From positions 325,388-389,387 of the forward strand of contig CAYWJB010000002.1 of the NCBI GenBank assembly GCA_964458495.1: DNA of 64,000 bases. The letters run 5' to 3'. The position numbers were made by a program, and so were the translations under genes. Below are positions 18,878 to 27,030 of this stretch, piece after piece. Numbering within the stretch: the stretch's first letter is position 1; the number at the start of each line of letters is the position of its first letter. The stretch is from JANWVO01 sp964458495. Lineage in GTDB: Bacteria > Acidobacteriota > Terriglobia > Bryobacterales > Bryobacteraceae. The notes below the pieces were generated by a model, which had not been told where the DNA came from, made no database searches, and was given only the letters and a program-made list of their open reading frames with translations.

Positions 18878-19937
18878 GAATTTCTTCGGCAACCGGACGG
18901 TGGCGGAATCGCTCGAACGGATGATCGAAGGCGGGCGGGTGGCGCAGACCCTCCTGCTGGCGGGACCCGAAGGCGTGGGCAAGGCGACGCTGGCGCGCAG
19001 GTTTGCGGCGCGCCTGCTGGCGGACGGCTCTGCGGCAGAAGAGGCGGAGATCGCGGAAAAGATCGAAAAAGACGATCTCATCCTGCCGGAAAACCGGAAA
19101 ATTCTCGAAGAAAGAGAAAAATGGACAAGCGAGAAACGGGCCGAAGAACCCCTGTTTTTCTCCAGCCACCCGGATTTCGTGACGATCTGCCCCGAAGGCC
19201 CGTTGCGGCAGATCTCCATCCAGCAGATGCGGCTCGCGCGCAGCCGCGCGCAGTTGCGGCCGCTGAAAGGCCGCTGGCGCGTCTTCCTGATTGACCACAT
19301 GGACCGCGCCGGAGCACAAGCCGCCGACGCGCTGCTGAAGACCTTGGAGGAGCCGCCCGAGCACCTCGTGCTGGTCATGACCGCAGAGAACCCCTTCGAT
19401 CTCCCGGCGACCATCCGGTCGCGCTCGGTGACCTTCTGGATGGCGCCGCTGAGCCAGGCGGAGATGCAGGAAGCGGCGCGGGTGTTCGGCTGGAAGGATG
19501 CGCAGAAGCGCATCGCGCTGGCGGGCGGCTGTCCCGGCGTTGCCGCCACCCTGGATCTGGAGGAGTACCAGCGAAGGCGTGCCGTGGGGCTGGCAATGCT
19601 GGAGGCGGCGTCCGGCACGGCGAGCTTCGCAGATTGGGTGAAGCAGAGCCAGGGCTTGCTGGCGAGCAAGGCGGAGAAGCTGGGTCTTTACATCCGGCCG
19701 CTCTACGGGCTGCTGGGCGACTTGCTTCTACTGCACGGCGGAGGCGGACAACTCAGAAACGAGGACGTGCGGGAGCGGCTGGAGAAGGTAGTTCGGCGGG
19801 TGGACTTTGAGTGGCTCCGGGAAGCGGTGGAACTCGTGGACGATTGGGACGGGCTGGAGCGGCGGAACGTGCAGAAAGCGGCGGTGGCGGATCAGTTTGT
19901 GGTGAGGCTGGCCGGCTCTGCGAGCGCCGCGCGGTAG
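18870..19937 (+). CDS. holB: DNA polymerase III delta-prime subunit
   Basis: This 355-residue AAA+ clamp-loader subunit begins at GTG 18870, which overlaps the tmk stop; the larger upstream frame is a shadow inside tmk. It has a P-loop-like GPEGVGKATLARR, sensor-like ADALLKTLEEPPEHLVLVM and the SRC-type element ATIRSRSVTFW. The stretch at about residues 60-90 is rich in glutamate and lysine and may be an insertion. The cysteines of the zinc module found in many delta-prime proteins are not obvious. Its last 46 bases overlap the convergent cheW gene. Confidence 0.88.
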   Translation: MFRNFFGNRTVAESLERMIEGGRVAQTLLLAGPEGVGKATLARRFAARLLADGSAAEEAEIAEKIEKDDLILPENRKILEEREKWTSEKRAEEPLFFSSHPDFVTICPEGPLRQISIQQMRLARSRAQLRPLKGRWRVFLIDHMDRAGAQAADALLKTLEEPPEHLVLVMTAENPFDLPATIRSRSVTFWMAPLSQAEMQEAARVFGWKDAQKRIALAGGCPGVAATLDLEEYQRRRAVGLAMLEAASGTASFADWVKQSQGLLASKAEKLGLYIRPLYGLLGDLLLLHGGGGQLRNEDVRERLEKVVRRVDFEWLREAVELVDDWDGLERRNVQKAAVADQFVVRLAGSASAAR

Positions 19938-20353
19938 AGCTGATCGGGATCGAGGACGTCGCGCCAGGCTTCGCCGAGGCGGATGCGGCCGGGCGGACGC
20001 CACGAGGAGGGCGGGACCTCTTCGATGCGGGAGACGGAATCGACGGCCAGGGCGAAGGCGGCGTCCGCAGGCGGGGGGGTGGAGTGCCGGGCAGAGTCGC
20101 GGATCAGCAGCAGGCAAGAGCGCGAAGAGGGCGGGCGCTCCTCGAGACCAAGAATGGAGTGGGGCGTCAGGACGGGGACGCTGCGCGAATCGAGGTGAAG
20201 GACAAAGCGCAGCGGCCCCTCTGAGCGGGCGGGGCTGAGATCGGCCGTGCGCAGCAGCACCATGCCGCAGAGGCGGGCTGCGGGAATGGCAAAATCGCGG
20301 CCGCCGAGGCGGATGATGACGAAGCGCAAGGGGCAAGGCGCGGGGTGCGGCAT
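19892..20353 (-). CDS. cheW: CheW-like chemotaxis coupling protein
   Basis: A 153-residue protein with the two-subdomain beta-barrel pattern of CheW: FVIIRLGGRDFAIPAARL, then SVPVLTPHSILGLEERPP, and late AFALAVDSVSRIEEVPPSSW, equivalent to the VDxV region that contacts receptor and CheA. It would link receptors to the histidine kinase CheA. It is third in a minus-strand cheY-cheX-cheW set, 7 bases after cheX, with no cheA or receptor gene in the window. The match is weaker than for typical CheW, so a CheW-fold relative is possible. Confidence 0.7.
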   Translation of the reverse strand: MPHPAPCPLRFVIIRLGGRDFAIPAARLCGMVLLRTADLSPARSEGPLRFVLHLDSRSVPVLTPHSILGLEERPPSSRSCLLLIRDSARHSTPPPADAAFALAVDSVSRIEEVPPSSWRPPGRIRLGEAWRDVLDPDQLYRAALAEPASLTTN

Positions 20354-20360
20354 GGGCGCG

Positions 20361-20891
20361 TCACTCGATGGAGAGGATGGCCGCCGGCTGGTCCCTGTGG
20401 ATGCGGACCGCGCCGGGATCCTTGCTGGGCGCGATGCAGAGGTGGACCTCGATGATCTCCGAGTCCAGCAGGAAGGGAACCACGGTCCACTTGCTGCGTC
20501 CGATGCTCCGGGTGGTGAAGTTGCGGCCGTAGATCACGGTGGGGATGGAGAGGCCCATCGGGCCGAGTTCCTCTTCGAGCGCCGTCTTGACGTTGCCCAG
20601 GACCATGTTGGTGATCTCCCCGACCGCGTCGAGCACCTCCTCGTTGATGGCATCGTAGGGCTGCATCAACAACTGCGAAGCCAGGCGCATGGCCACCGGA
20701 GCCGTGCAGGAGAACGTCCCGGAGCCGGCCCAGCGGCCGGCCAGGCCGACGAGCGCGAGCACTCCGTCGGAGGGGGCCGGCGCCTCCTCCTTGATGAACG
20801 GCTCGCCGTCGGCCACATCGAGGCCGAGCATCGTCGTGAACACGTCGCGCGTGGAGCTGCGGATATGGGAGACAAGTTTCTCGTGCGTCAT
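20361..20891 (-). CDS. cheX: CheX-type CheY-P phosphatase
   Basis: This 176-residue protein belongs to the CheC/CheX phosphatase group, which removes phosphate from CheY-P to end a chemotactic or motility signal. The diagnostic helix is DAVGEITNMVLGNVKTAL, with the E92-x-x-N95 catalytic pair; a single such helix argues for CheX rather than CheC. The start at ATG 20891 gives MTHEKLVSHIRSS; the longer frame upstream runs into the gap after cheY. The gene starts 22 bases after the cheY stop. Confidence 0.82.
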   Translation of the reverse strand: MTHEKLVSHIRSSTRDVFTTMLGLDVADGEPFIKEEAPAPSDGVLALVGLAGRWAGSGTFSCTAPVAMRLASQLLMQPYDAINEEVLDAVGEITNMVLGNVKTALEEELGPMGLSIPTVIYGRNFTTRSIGRSKWTVVPFLLDSEIIEVHLCIAPSKDPGAVRIHRDQPAAILSIE

Positions 20892-20913
20892 GCAGGTTCC
20901 TCCTCGCCGGGCG

Positions 20914-21285
20914 TCAGAACAGGCCTGCGAGCTTTTCCTTGATCTGCTCGGCGGTGAAAGGCTTGCGCACATAGCCCGAGGCGCCGAGGTTGACGGCCTC
21001 CATGACGCGCGAGCTCGAGCCTTCCGTGGTAACCATGATCACGGGCACGTTGCGCGTCGCCTCCTGGGACTTCAGCGCGCCGAGCAGCGCCAGACCGTCC
21101 ATGTTCGGCATATTGATGTCGGACAGGATCAGGCCGACCTTGGCGGTCTTCAGCTTCTCCAGCGCTTCCACCCCGTCGCCGGCCTCGATCACCTGCCCGA
21201 GCGGGACGTCCGCCTGCAAAAGGACGCGGTGCAGGATCTTGCGGATGGCGGCCGAGTCGTCGACGATCATGACATCCACAGGCAT
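20914..21285 (-). CDS. CheY-like single-domain response regulator
   Basis: This 123-residue receiver has the acidic pair D9-D10 (IVDDSAA), phospho-acceptor D56 (LILSDINMPNMDG), the switch threonine in VIMVTTEG and the lysine in VRKPFTAEQI. No output domain follows, so it works by protein contact, most likely with a flagellar/pilus motor or with the CheX and CheW proteins encoded downstream. The start at 21285 is backed by a good GGAGG site 9 bases upstream; the longer open frame is the antisense of the neighbouring SDR gene. Confidence 0.88.
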   Translation of the reverse strand: MPVDVMIVDDSAAIRKILHRVLLQADVPLGQVIEAGDGVEALEKLKTAKVGLILSDINMPNMDGLALLGALKSQEATRNVPVIMVTTEGSSSRVMEAVNLGASGYVRKPFTAEQIKEKLAGLF

Positions 21286-21384
21286 GTGCTGTGAACCTCC
21301 CTGTTGTCTGTGGCGCTTATCGGCCGCGCCGGGCAGGTTGTGAGGGAAATCAGCCGTCAGGAGAGAACTGGTAGGCTGTCGGGC

Positions 21385-22167
21385 ATGGACATCCAGAAGT
21401 GGTTCCGGCTGGACGGCAGGCGGGCTATGGTGGTTGGGGCGAGCCGCGGCATTGGACTGGCGATAGCGGAAGCGCTCGCGCGCGCTGGGGCGGAAACCGT
21501 GCTGGCTTCGCGAAACCTCCAGACGCTGGAGGAGGCCGCCGCCAGACTCCGGGCGGAGGGCGGCCGCGCCGAAGCGCTGGAACTCGACGTCGCCTCCCGC
21601 GACTCCCGACTGCGCGCCGCCGATCTGGCCGGCAGCGTGGACATTCTCATGAACGTCGCCGGCATGAACCTGCGCAAGCCCATGACCGATTACACGGCGG
21701 AAGAGTATGCCCGGATCGTGGAAACCAATCTCACCGGTCTGTTCGAGCTGACGCAGGCGGCCGGGCGCGGCATGATCTCGCGGGGCCGGGGCAAGGTCGT
21801 CTTCATCGGCAGCCTCACCTCGGTCCTGGGCCTGCCGTTTGCCGCCGTCTATGGCACGACGAAGGCGGCGCTGGCAGGCCTGACGCGCATGCTGGCGGCC
21901 GAATGGGGCCGCCACAACATCCAGGTGAACTGCATCGCGCCGGGCTTCATCCTGACCGACCTGAACCGCGCCATGTGGCAGGCCCCGGAAATGCGCGAGT
22001 GGCTGAAGGGAACGCAACCCATCGCGCGGCTGGGCTCTCCCGAAGAGATCGCCCCGCTGGCGGTGTTCCTGAGTGGCAGCGGATCGGACTACATCACCGG
22101 CCAGGTGATCGCCGTCGATGGCGGTTTCTCGACGACTTCCGTGTGGCCGTTCGAGCCGGGCAGGTAG
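21385..22167 (+). CDS. Short-chain dehydrogenase/reductase (gluconate/ketogluconate type)
   Basis: This 260-residue classical SDR has the NAD(P) motif VVGASRGIGLAI, NVAG (LMNVAGMN), the catalytic serine in IGSLTSVLG and Y-x-x-x-K in YGTTKAALAG, plus the C-terminal GQVIAVDGGFS. The closest general pattern is 2-deoxy-D-gluconate 3-dehydrogenase / gluconate 5-dehydrogenase (KduD/Gno), suggesting uronate or gluconate catabolism; the substrate is inferred. ATG 21385 is used because the opening MDIQKWFRLDG is typical of this subgroup. It diverges from the che genes. Confidence 0.85.
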   Translation: MDIQKWFRLDGRRAMVVGASRGIGLAIAEALARAGAETVLASRNLQTLEEAAARLRAEGGRAEALELDVASRDSRLRAADLAGSVDILMNVAGMNLRKPMTDYTAEEYARIVETNLTGLFELTQAAGRGMISRGRGKVVFIGSLTSVLGLPFAAVYGTTKAALAGLTRMLAAEWGRHNIQVNCIAPGFILTDLNRAMWQAPEMREWLKGTQPIARLGSPEEIAPLAVFLSGSGSDYITGQVIAVDGGFSTTSVWPFEPGR

Positions 22168-22176
22168 GCGCCGCCC

Positions 22177-23088
22177 TCAGCCTTGGCGCCGGGAGAGTTG
22201 CTCGAAGAGGCGGGTGGCGTCCGGGCCCGCCAAGGGCGACGCGTAGTCCGGCAGGCTGAAGCAGAAGGGCGGGCGGCCGGTGGCGCGGCGGGCGATGTCC
22301 GCCTGGAGGAGGATCCGCTCGAGAGGAGCGGGCACGGCGCGGAAGCCGTCATCCGAAGGGACGGATTCGAAGATTTCGACGACCACGTCAAGCCGCTTCC
22401 CCAGCCGTGAGCGCAAGGCCTCCAGATAGGCGGGCCATGCGGCCAGGGTCATTTTTCCGGCGCCGATGCCGTCCTGGAAGAACACCCGCGCGAGGCGGCG
22501 GCGGGCGGCGAGTTCGCGCCAGAATCCGGCGAGCTCGAAAGGAGCGCAGGAACGGTTTGTGAAGCCCGAGACAGAGAGAGGGCGCACGGCGCCGGCCAGC
22601 TGATCGAGCGCGCCGGCCAGCGCACGGCGCCGGGGCGCGGGCAGCCAGTGATCGTCGTCGATCTCTTCCTGCAAGTACCAACCCACGAAGGCAGGGTGGC
22701 GAGCCCATTGCCGGGCACTGGACGAAGACACGAAGGAGCGCGCCCGGGACACAACGCCGCCCAGAGCCTGCAGTGGGTCCGCAGGGATGCGCTGCCACCA
22801 GGCGCTCTGGTAGGGCAGGCCGACGACGAATTGCATGCGGCGGCTGCGGGCAGCATCGAGAAGTCGCGGCAGGAGAGGCGCGAAATCCACGTCGTCGTAG
22901 CGGCACCACTGAAGCACAATCTCCCGGCAGGCGAGCTCGGCAAGAGAGTCGAACAGAGCGTCCCACTGGCTGGAAGGCCACTCGAGGTGGCGCGCCCACG
23001 GCTGGAGGAAGGTTCCCCGGAACAGCGCCGGACGAGGCGGCGGGGCAAGCGAGGCTGCCAGAAGTGAACGGCGCGTAGGGTGCGTCAT
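22177..23088 (-). CDS. DUF4434-like exported protein
   Basis: This 303-residue protein opens with MTHPTRRSLLAAS, a twin-arginine-like export signal, and I start it at ATG 23088, which has AGGAAAGGG just upstream, rather than at the earlier 23121. The rest reads like DUF4434, a TIM-barrel glycosidase-like family: GTFLQPWARHLEWPSSQW, IVLQWCRYDD, FVVGLPYQSAWW, FVGWYLQEEID and FFQDGIGAG follow the family's order. Catalytic activity is unproven for the family. It converges on the SDR gene with 9 bases between stops. Confidence 0.65.
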   Translation of the reverse strand: MTHPTRRSLLAASLAPPPRPALFRGTFLQPWARHLEWPSSQWDALFDSLAELACREIVLQWCRYDDVDFAPLLPRLLDAARSRRMQFVVGLPYQSAWWQRIPADPLQALGGVVSRARSFVSSSSARQWARHPAFVGWYLQEEIDDDHWLPAPRRRALAGALDQLAGAVRPLSVSGFTNRSCAPFELAGFWRELAARRRLARVFFQDGIGAGKMTLAAWPAYLEALRSRLGKRLDVVVEIFESVPSDDGFRAVPAPLERILLQADIARRATGRPPFCFSLPDYASPLAGPDATRLFEQLSRRQG

Positions 23089-23180
23089 TTGCCCTTTCCT
23101 GTATTGGCCGATCCTCGCCACGGGGTTCCGCGCCGGCGGCGCACGCTCACCCGGGCGCGTCAGCGGCGCCCGGCATGCGC

Positions 23181-23462
23181 TCAGCGCGGGGGCTGGATGC
23201 GGATGAGTTTGTGATGGCTGGTGGCGCCGGCGACGATCTCGATGGAAGAGCGCGGAACGCTAAACTCTGCAGCCAGAAACCGGATGAGCTCATCATTGGC
23301 CTTCCCGCGTTCGGGAGGCGCGGCGACCTTGATCTTCCAGTCGCCGCTTTCCAGAAAGCCCGCCCACTCCGTCTTCGGACTGCGCGGGACGATGCGAACC
23401 TGGAGGGAGAGTTTTCCTTCGGCCTTCAACCGGTCGTGGAGCCTGGCGACTTCCATGGGCAT
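23181..23462 (-). CDS. DUF167 (YggU) family protein
   Basis: This 93-residue protein has the DUF167 signature IKVAAPPERGKANDELIRFLA followed by VAGATSHHKLIRI. The family is small, widespread and of unknown function. Three starts sit together (GTG 23465, ATG 23462, ATG 23456); I use 23462. The roughly 200 bases upstream of it, up to 23667, carry no gene or signal I can support. Confidence 0.85.
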   Translation of the reverse strand: MPMEVARLHDRLKAEGKLSLQVRIVPRSPKTEWAGFLESGDWKIKVAAPPERGKANDELIRFLAAEFSVPRSSIEIVAGATSHHKLIRIQPPR

Positions 23463-23666
23463 CACCTGATCAGGATTCCATCTGTGAGGAAATGTACCTT
23501 CCTGCCGGGAACCGGCAATCCCGGATGGCGAAAAGCCGTTCTTGACTCCGGCGGCTTCTCCCGGGGGAAAAAGAGAACTCCTGCTGGCGCTCTTTCAGTG
23601 TTTCCACGCGGAAAAATCTGAAAGTGGTTCGAAAAATCAAGCCGGAAAAGAAGGACATCATAGGCG

Positions 23667-25319
23667 TCATTCCTTGCCGAATGAGATCATTTCCCCGACG
23701 TGGAGTTGCCAGCCGCCCGCCGGGGGCTGAGCTCCGGGAAGAGGAGCAGCCGGGCGGCAGCGGAAATCGACAGGGAAGAAGCGGCCGGTGCGCCGGATGA
23801 TGCAGGCGCCGTTCTTCGGCACAGGCTGTTTCTCGAGATCCCGGCGGGAGAGGCATTCGAAGGCGAACTCGCCGATTTCGGCGGCCGAGCGGCCTTCCGG
23901 AAGTTCGAGGGCGGCGCGGACCCAGCCGTCGCGCTCGATGAAATTCTTGCCAATGCCGAGAGCGGAGCCGCGCCAGAGGTTCTCGCCGCGGAAACGGTAG
24001 AGGAGCTGAACGGCGGCGTTGCGTGTTTCGGTCTGAAATTCGGCGATGAAATAGCGGCGAGGGTCAGCGATTTTCTCGCCGTCGAACGTGGATCCTTTCG
24101 AACGGATTTTCGCCTCGCGGGCCATTTCCTTGCAGGCGACTTCGTAGGTGAAAGGTTCCTGATCCATCACAATCTCGCGAGAACCGCCGTCCAGGGAGAC
24201 AAGCGCAGGCACGAGCTGATATCGAAGGCCCGTAGGGGCGGCGGAGGCCGGCTCCACCATGTTGTTGTCGGTGACGAGAACCAGGAGCGGATGGAGGCCG
24301 AACCACGGGCCGTCGTAGGGGACGTCCTGGTGCTCGCGCGTCTGAATGAGGGTGCGGGCGGGGCGGCCCCCGGCGTCGAGCCAGACGCGGTAGACGTACT
24401 CAATGTCCGTGGTGCGCCCCCAGCGGGCCATCAGATCGCGCGTGGAGGTGCCGCCGTCCTCGTTGGAAAACACGGCTGTGTACTCGAGCCACGGGCCGGA
24501 CCTGTCGCGGCCCTGTGTGCAGTAGAGGAGGAGGAGCGCGTCGCTGAAACGGTCCGCGGCGCCGGCGCGGGAGAAGAGGATAGGAGCGTGGCGGACGGGC
24601 TCGTAGAGAGGATCGCCGGGATCGACGGGCCGGATGGCAGCGCCGCCAATGACGAGATCCGATTCCGGAGCGGAATGGGCGGAATCGCGGCTCACCGTCA
24701 GCGTGTGGGAGCCCGGGGCGAGGGGGCCAAGGAAGACGCGGTAGCGGCGGGAGTCCTTTTCGCCAAAAACAAAAACGTGATGCTTTGTTTCGCCTTCGAG
24801 GCCGATGGCGGCGACGGCCGCCTGCCGGCGGGGGGCGGCCCAGTCCGACGAGGGTGAGGCGAGATCGAGTTCGGCGACCACCTCGGCGGGGGCGCCGAGG
24901 GTGAAGGGAAAGGAGCGGGATTGCGCGGCGGCAGGAATCGAGAACAGACAGGCGAGCAGGAGGGAGGCCAGGCGCGTCAGGGCGCCGAGAAGGCGCTCCG
25001 TGCGGACGGGCTTGCGGAGAACTTCACGGACGAGGGCGCGTTCCGGCTCGGATTCGAAACCCGCCGCGCCGGTGAGCACGATCACGGGAAGCGAGGGGAA
25101 GCGTTGATGGAGCGCGCGGATGAGCGCCTTGCCGTCTTCGGCACGGGGCAGGCGGAGGTCCATGAGGATGCAATCGGGCGGCGCGGAAGTTGCGGCGAGC
25201 ATGCCGAGAGCCTCGGCAGGGGAGGAGGCGGACAATACCTGACAGCCGCGGGACTCGAGCAGGAGAGCGCGGAGCCGGCGTTGGTCGGCGTCGTCCTCGA
25301 TGAGCAGGATGCGCGTCAT
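23667..25319 (-). CDS. Receiver domain fused in frame to a secreted-type domain
   Basis: A 550-residue reading frame. Residues 1-118 are a response-regulator receiver: acidic pair ED-D near residue 9, phospho-acceptor D54 (LMDLRLP), T83 (VLTG) and K103 (RKPV). The last receiver helix then runs straight into a hydrophobic stretch at about 110-132 ending SIPAAAQS, which looks like a signal peptide, and into about 415 residues of beta-rich protein I do not recognise. There is no ATG, GTG or TTG between the two parts in this frame, only CTG codons. Either this is a true fusion whose receiver is cytoplasmic and whose tail is exported, or two genes merged by deletion or a sequence error. It overlaps the upstream membrane protein gene as ATGA. 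Confidence 0.6.
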   Translation of the reverse strand: MTRILLIEDDADQRRLRALLLESRGCQVLSASSPAEALGMLAATSAPPDCILMDLRLPRAEDGKALIRALHQRFPSLPVIVLTGAAGFESEPERALVREVLRKPVRTERLLGALTRLASLLLACLFSIPAAAQSRSFPFTLGAPAEVVAELDLASPSSDWAAPRRQAAVAAIGLEGETKHHVFVFGEKDSRRYRVFLGPLAPGSHTLTVSRDSAHSAPESDLVIGGAAIRPVDPGDPLYEPVRHAPILFSRAGAADRFSDALLLLYCTQGRDRSGPWLEYTAVFSNEDGGTSTRDLMARWGRTTDIEYVYRVWLDAGGRPARTLIQTREHQDVPYDGPWFGLHPLLVLVTDNNMVEPASAAPTGLRYQLVPALVSLDGGSREIVMDQEPFTYEVACKEMAREAKIRSKGSTFDGEKIADPRRYFIAEFQTETRNAAVQLLYRFRGENLWRGSALGIGKNFIERDGWVRAALELPEGRSAAEIGEFAFECLSRRDLEKQPVPKNGACIIRRTGRFFPVDFRCRPAAPLPGAQPPAGGWQLHVGEMISFGKE

Positions 25320-25828
25320 GGGCGGGCGTCTTCGAAGTCGATGCGCGCGATGACGAGATCGGGGCGCACCTGATTCCATCCCGCGGGAATGCTGTCGAAG
25401 GCCATGCGGAACGGGCGCGTATCGCCGGGGCGGAAGGGCTTGGCGGGGGCGCGGCGGACAATCGGGACGCGCTCGCGGTGAATGACCTGGCCGTAGGGAT
25501 CGCGGAAGAGGCAGGTGAGTTCGACGGCAGAGATGGGGCGCGGCCCCTTGTTGGTGATCTTGCCGGTGATCTCGACAACAGTGGTCATCATGTAGTTTTC
25601 GGCCGCCTTCATCTCGACCTCCGAGAGGGCGAGGAAGCCGCTGCGTACGTATTCGCGCGCCTCCTCGGTGAGCGGCGGCGGCCCGGGAGGCTTGGGCGGC
25701 GTGCGCAGGAAGAACCACCACACTGCGCCGCCGGCGAGGGCGATGGCGGCGACGATGACGATGGCAAGGACGGAGAAGGAGGAGTTGCCGGTGGAAGACG
25801 CGGAGGGAGACCTGGAAGTGAGAGCCAC
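25316..25828 (-). CDS. Membrane-anchored FxLYD-like protein
   Basis: This 170-residue protein has one membrane helix near residues 18-40 (FSVLAIVIVAAIALAGGAVW), a short proline-rich linker (TPPKPPGPPPL), then a beta-sandwich with VVEITGKITNKGPRPISAVE and LTCLFRDPYGQVI, which fits FxLYD/DUF2393-type domains that modulate extracytoplasmic complexes. GTG 25828 is chosen because AGGAGGT lies 8 bases upstream; frames further upstream are arginine/proline-rich shadow. Its stop overlaps the receiver-fusion start, so the two form an operon. Confidence 0.65.
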   Translation of the reverse strand: MALTSRSPSASSTGNSSFSVLAIVIVAAIALAGGAVWWFFLRTPPKPPGPPPLTEEAREYVRSGFLALSEVEMKAAENYMMTTVVEITGKITNKGPRPISAVELTCLFRDPYGQVIHRERVPIVRRAPAKPFRPGDTRPFRMAFDSIPAGWNQVRPDLVIARIDFEDARP

Positions 25829-25920
25829 TGGCGGATGACCTCCTGGAGGACGGGCCGGAACGGAAGAGGCCGCGCCGGCCCTCAGGATTAGTTTGACACT
25901 GCGGAGGGAGGCGAGCCAAC

Positions 25921-27030
25921 TCAGGGCTGGAAGAGCCCGCCCTGGGAGCGGGAGGCGGTGCGGGAGATGTCGCGGACGAGGGCGCGGTAGGGAATGTCTT
26001 CGAGCGAAGTGAACGGGCGCCACTCGGCGTCGCGGGAGGCGCTGTAATACCAGCGCGCGAGAAGGGCGACATGCCAGGCAAGCGTGGCGAGAGGGAGGCG
26101 CGGAGGGGAGAGCGAGGAGAACAGCGCGCGGAGGCGGGAGTCGAGGCTGACGGCGGGCCCGGAAGGCGCAACGGGGAAATCGCACAGCGGGAGCCACGCG
26201 CCGGAGAGCATGACAGCGATGTGGAGCACGCCGGGCGACGGCGAGGGGAGAACGGCGGCGCCGGAAAGAGAGGGAAGCGGCGCGGCAAGGTCCCCGGCGA
26301 GGGCGGCGGCATCGCGGATGCGGAGCCAGCGTTCATGCCAGAGGCGGGCGTGTTCGAAGTCGAGTTCTTCGCTCGAGCGGTCACGGGCGGCGGCGGCGGA
26401 CTCGAGAAGGCTGCGTCCGCGGGTCTCAAGGAAGCGGACCAGGCGCGAGGTCTCGGCGGCGTATTCCTGGGCGGAGACCGCCTGCTGGCAAGGGCGGAGG
26501 CACTTGCCCATTTCTCCGTAGATGCAGCCCGGATGGTCCGGCGAGGGGGAGAGATCCTCCTGGCAGCGGCGAACCTGGAACAGATCGAGCAATTCCTGTT
26601 CGAAACGGGAGGCGGCGGTTTTGTTCTGGAAGGGACCGAAGCAGAACGAGGCGCCGCGTCCGGGGCGGGACGAGATCACGGTGCGGGGCCAGGGATTGGA
26701 GAGGATCACCTTGAGGAAGACAGGCGGACGCAGGCGGAGGCGCGCGGCGGCGGCGCCGGGCGAGTACTGCTCGAGCAGCTCGAAGTGACGGAGCAGCGCG
26801 GCAAGTTTGGAGGGGGCAAGTTCGTAATCGACGGCGGCGGCAAGCTCGCCGAGACGGAGGGCGCGTCCGGCGATGGACCCGCCGCCGAGCAGGCGGCGGA
26901 GCCGGCGGCGAAGAAGCCGCGTGCGGCTGACGTAAGGCTCGCCCTCGTGAAGATGGATGACGAAGACAGCGGGGGCGTCGGGAACGGCGTCGAGGTCGAA
27001 GGGAGGTTCGATCCGCGCGGCGAGGGTCAT
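25921..27030 (-). CDS. UvrC-like protein with degenerate GIY-YIG site
   Basis: This 369-residue protein aligns with the N-terminal two-thirds of the excinuclease subunit UvrC. Residues 16-90 match the GIY-YIG region, but the motif reads VFV...YVS and the usual catalytic glutamate is H82, so incision is unlikely. The middle keeps C156, C169, C177 and C181 (C-x12-C-x7-C-x3-C), the spacing of the UvrC iron-sulfur ligands, within FGPFQNKTAASRFEQELLDL and the following residues. The UvrB-binding, RNase H-like and HhH parts of full UvrC (about 600 residues) are not recognisable. It is co-transcribed with an aldo/keto reductase (4-base overlap). Role unknown. Confidence 0.72.
   Translation of the reverse strand: MTLAARIEPPFDLDAVPDAPAVFVIHLHEGEPYVSRTRLLRRRLRRLLGGGSIAGRALRLGELAAAVDYELAPSKLAALLRHFELLEQYSPGAAAARLRLRPPVFLKVILSNPWPRTVISSRPGRGASFCFGPFQNKTAASRFEQELLDLFQVRRCQEDLSPSPDHPGCIYGEMGKCLRPCQQAVSAQEYAAETSRLVRFLETRGRSLLESAAAARDRSSEELDFEHARLWHERWLRIRDAAALAGDLAAPLPSLSGAAVLPSPSPGVLHIAVMLSGAWLPLCDFPVAPSGPAVSLDSRLRALFSSLSPPRLPLATLAWHVALLARWYYSASRDAEWRPFTSLEDIPYRALVRDISRTASRSQGGLFQP

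Noticed and set aside
25829..26429. Upstream extension of the receiver-fusion frame to a 920-codon frame
   Set aside because: The added N-terminal part is proline/arginine/serine-rich and lies antisense to or across the UvrC-like and FxLYD-like genes; the receiver has a normal ATG at 25319.
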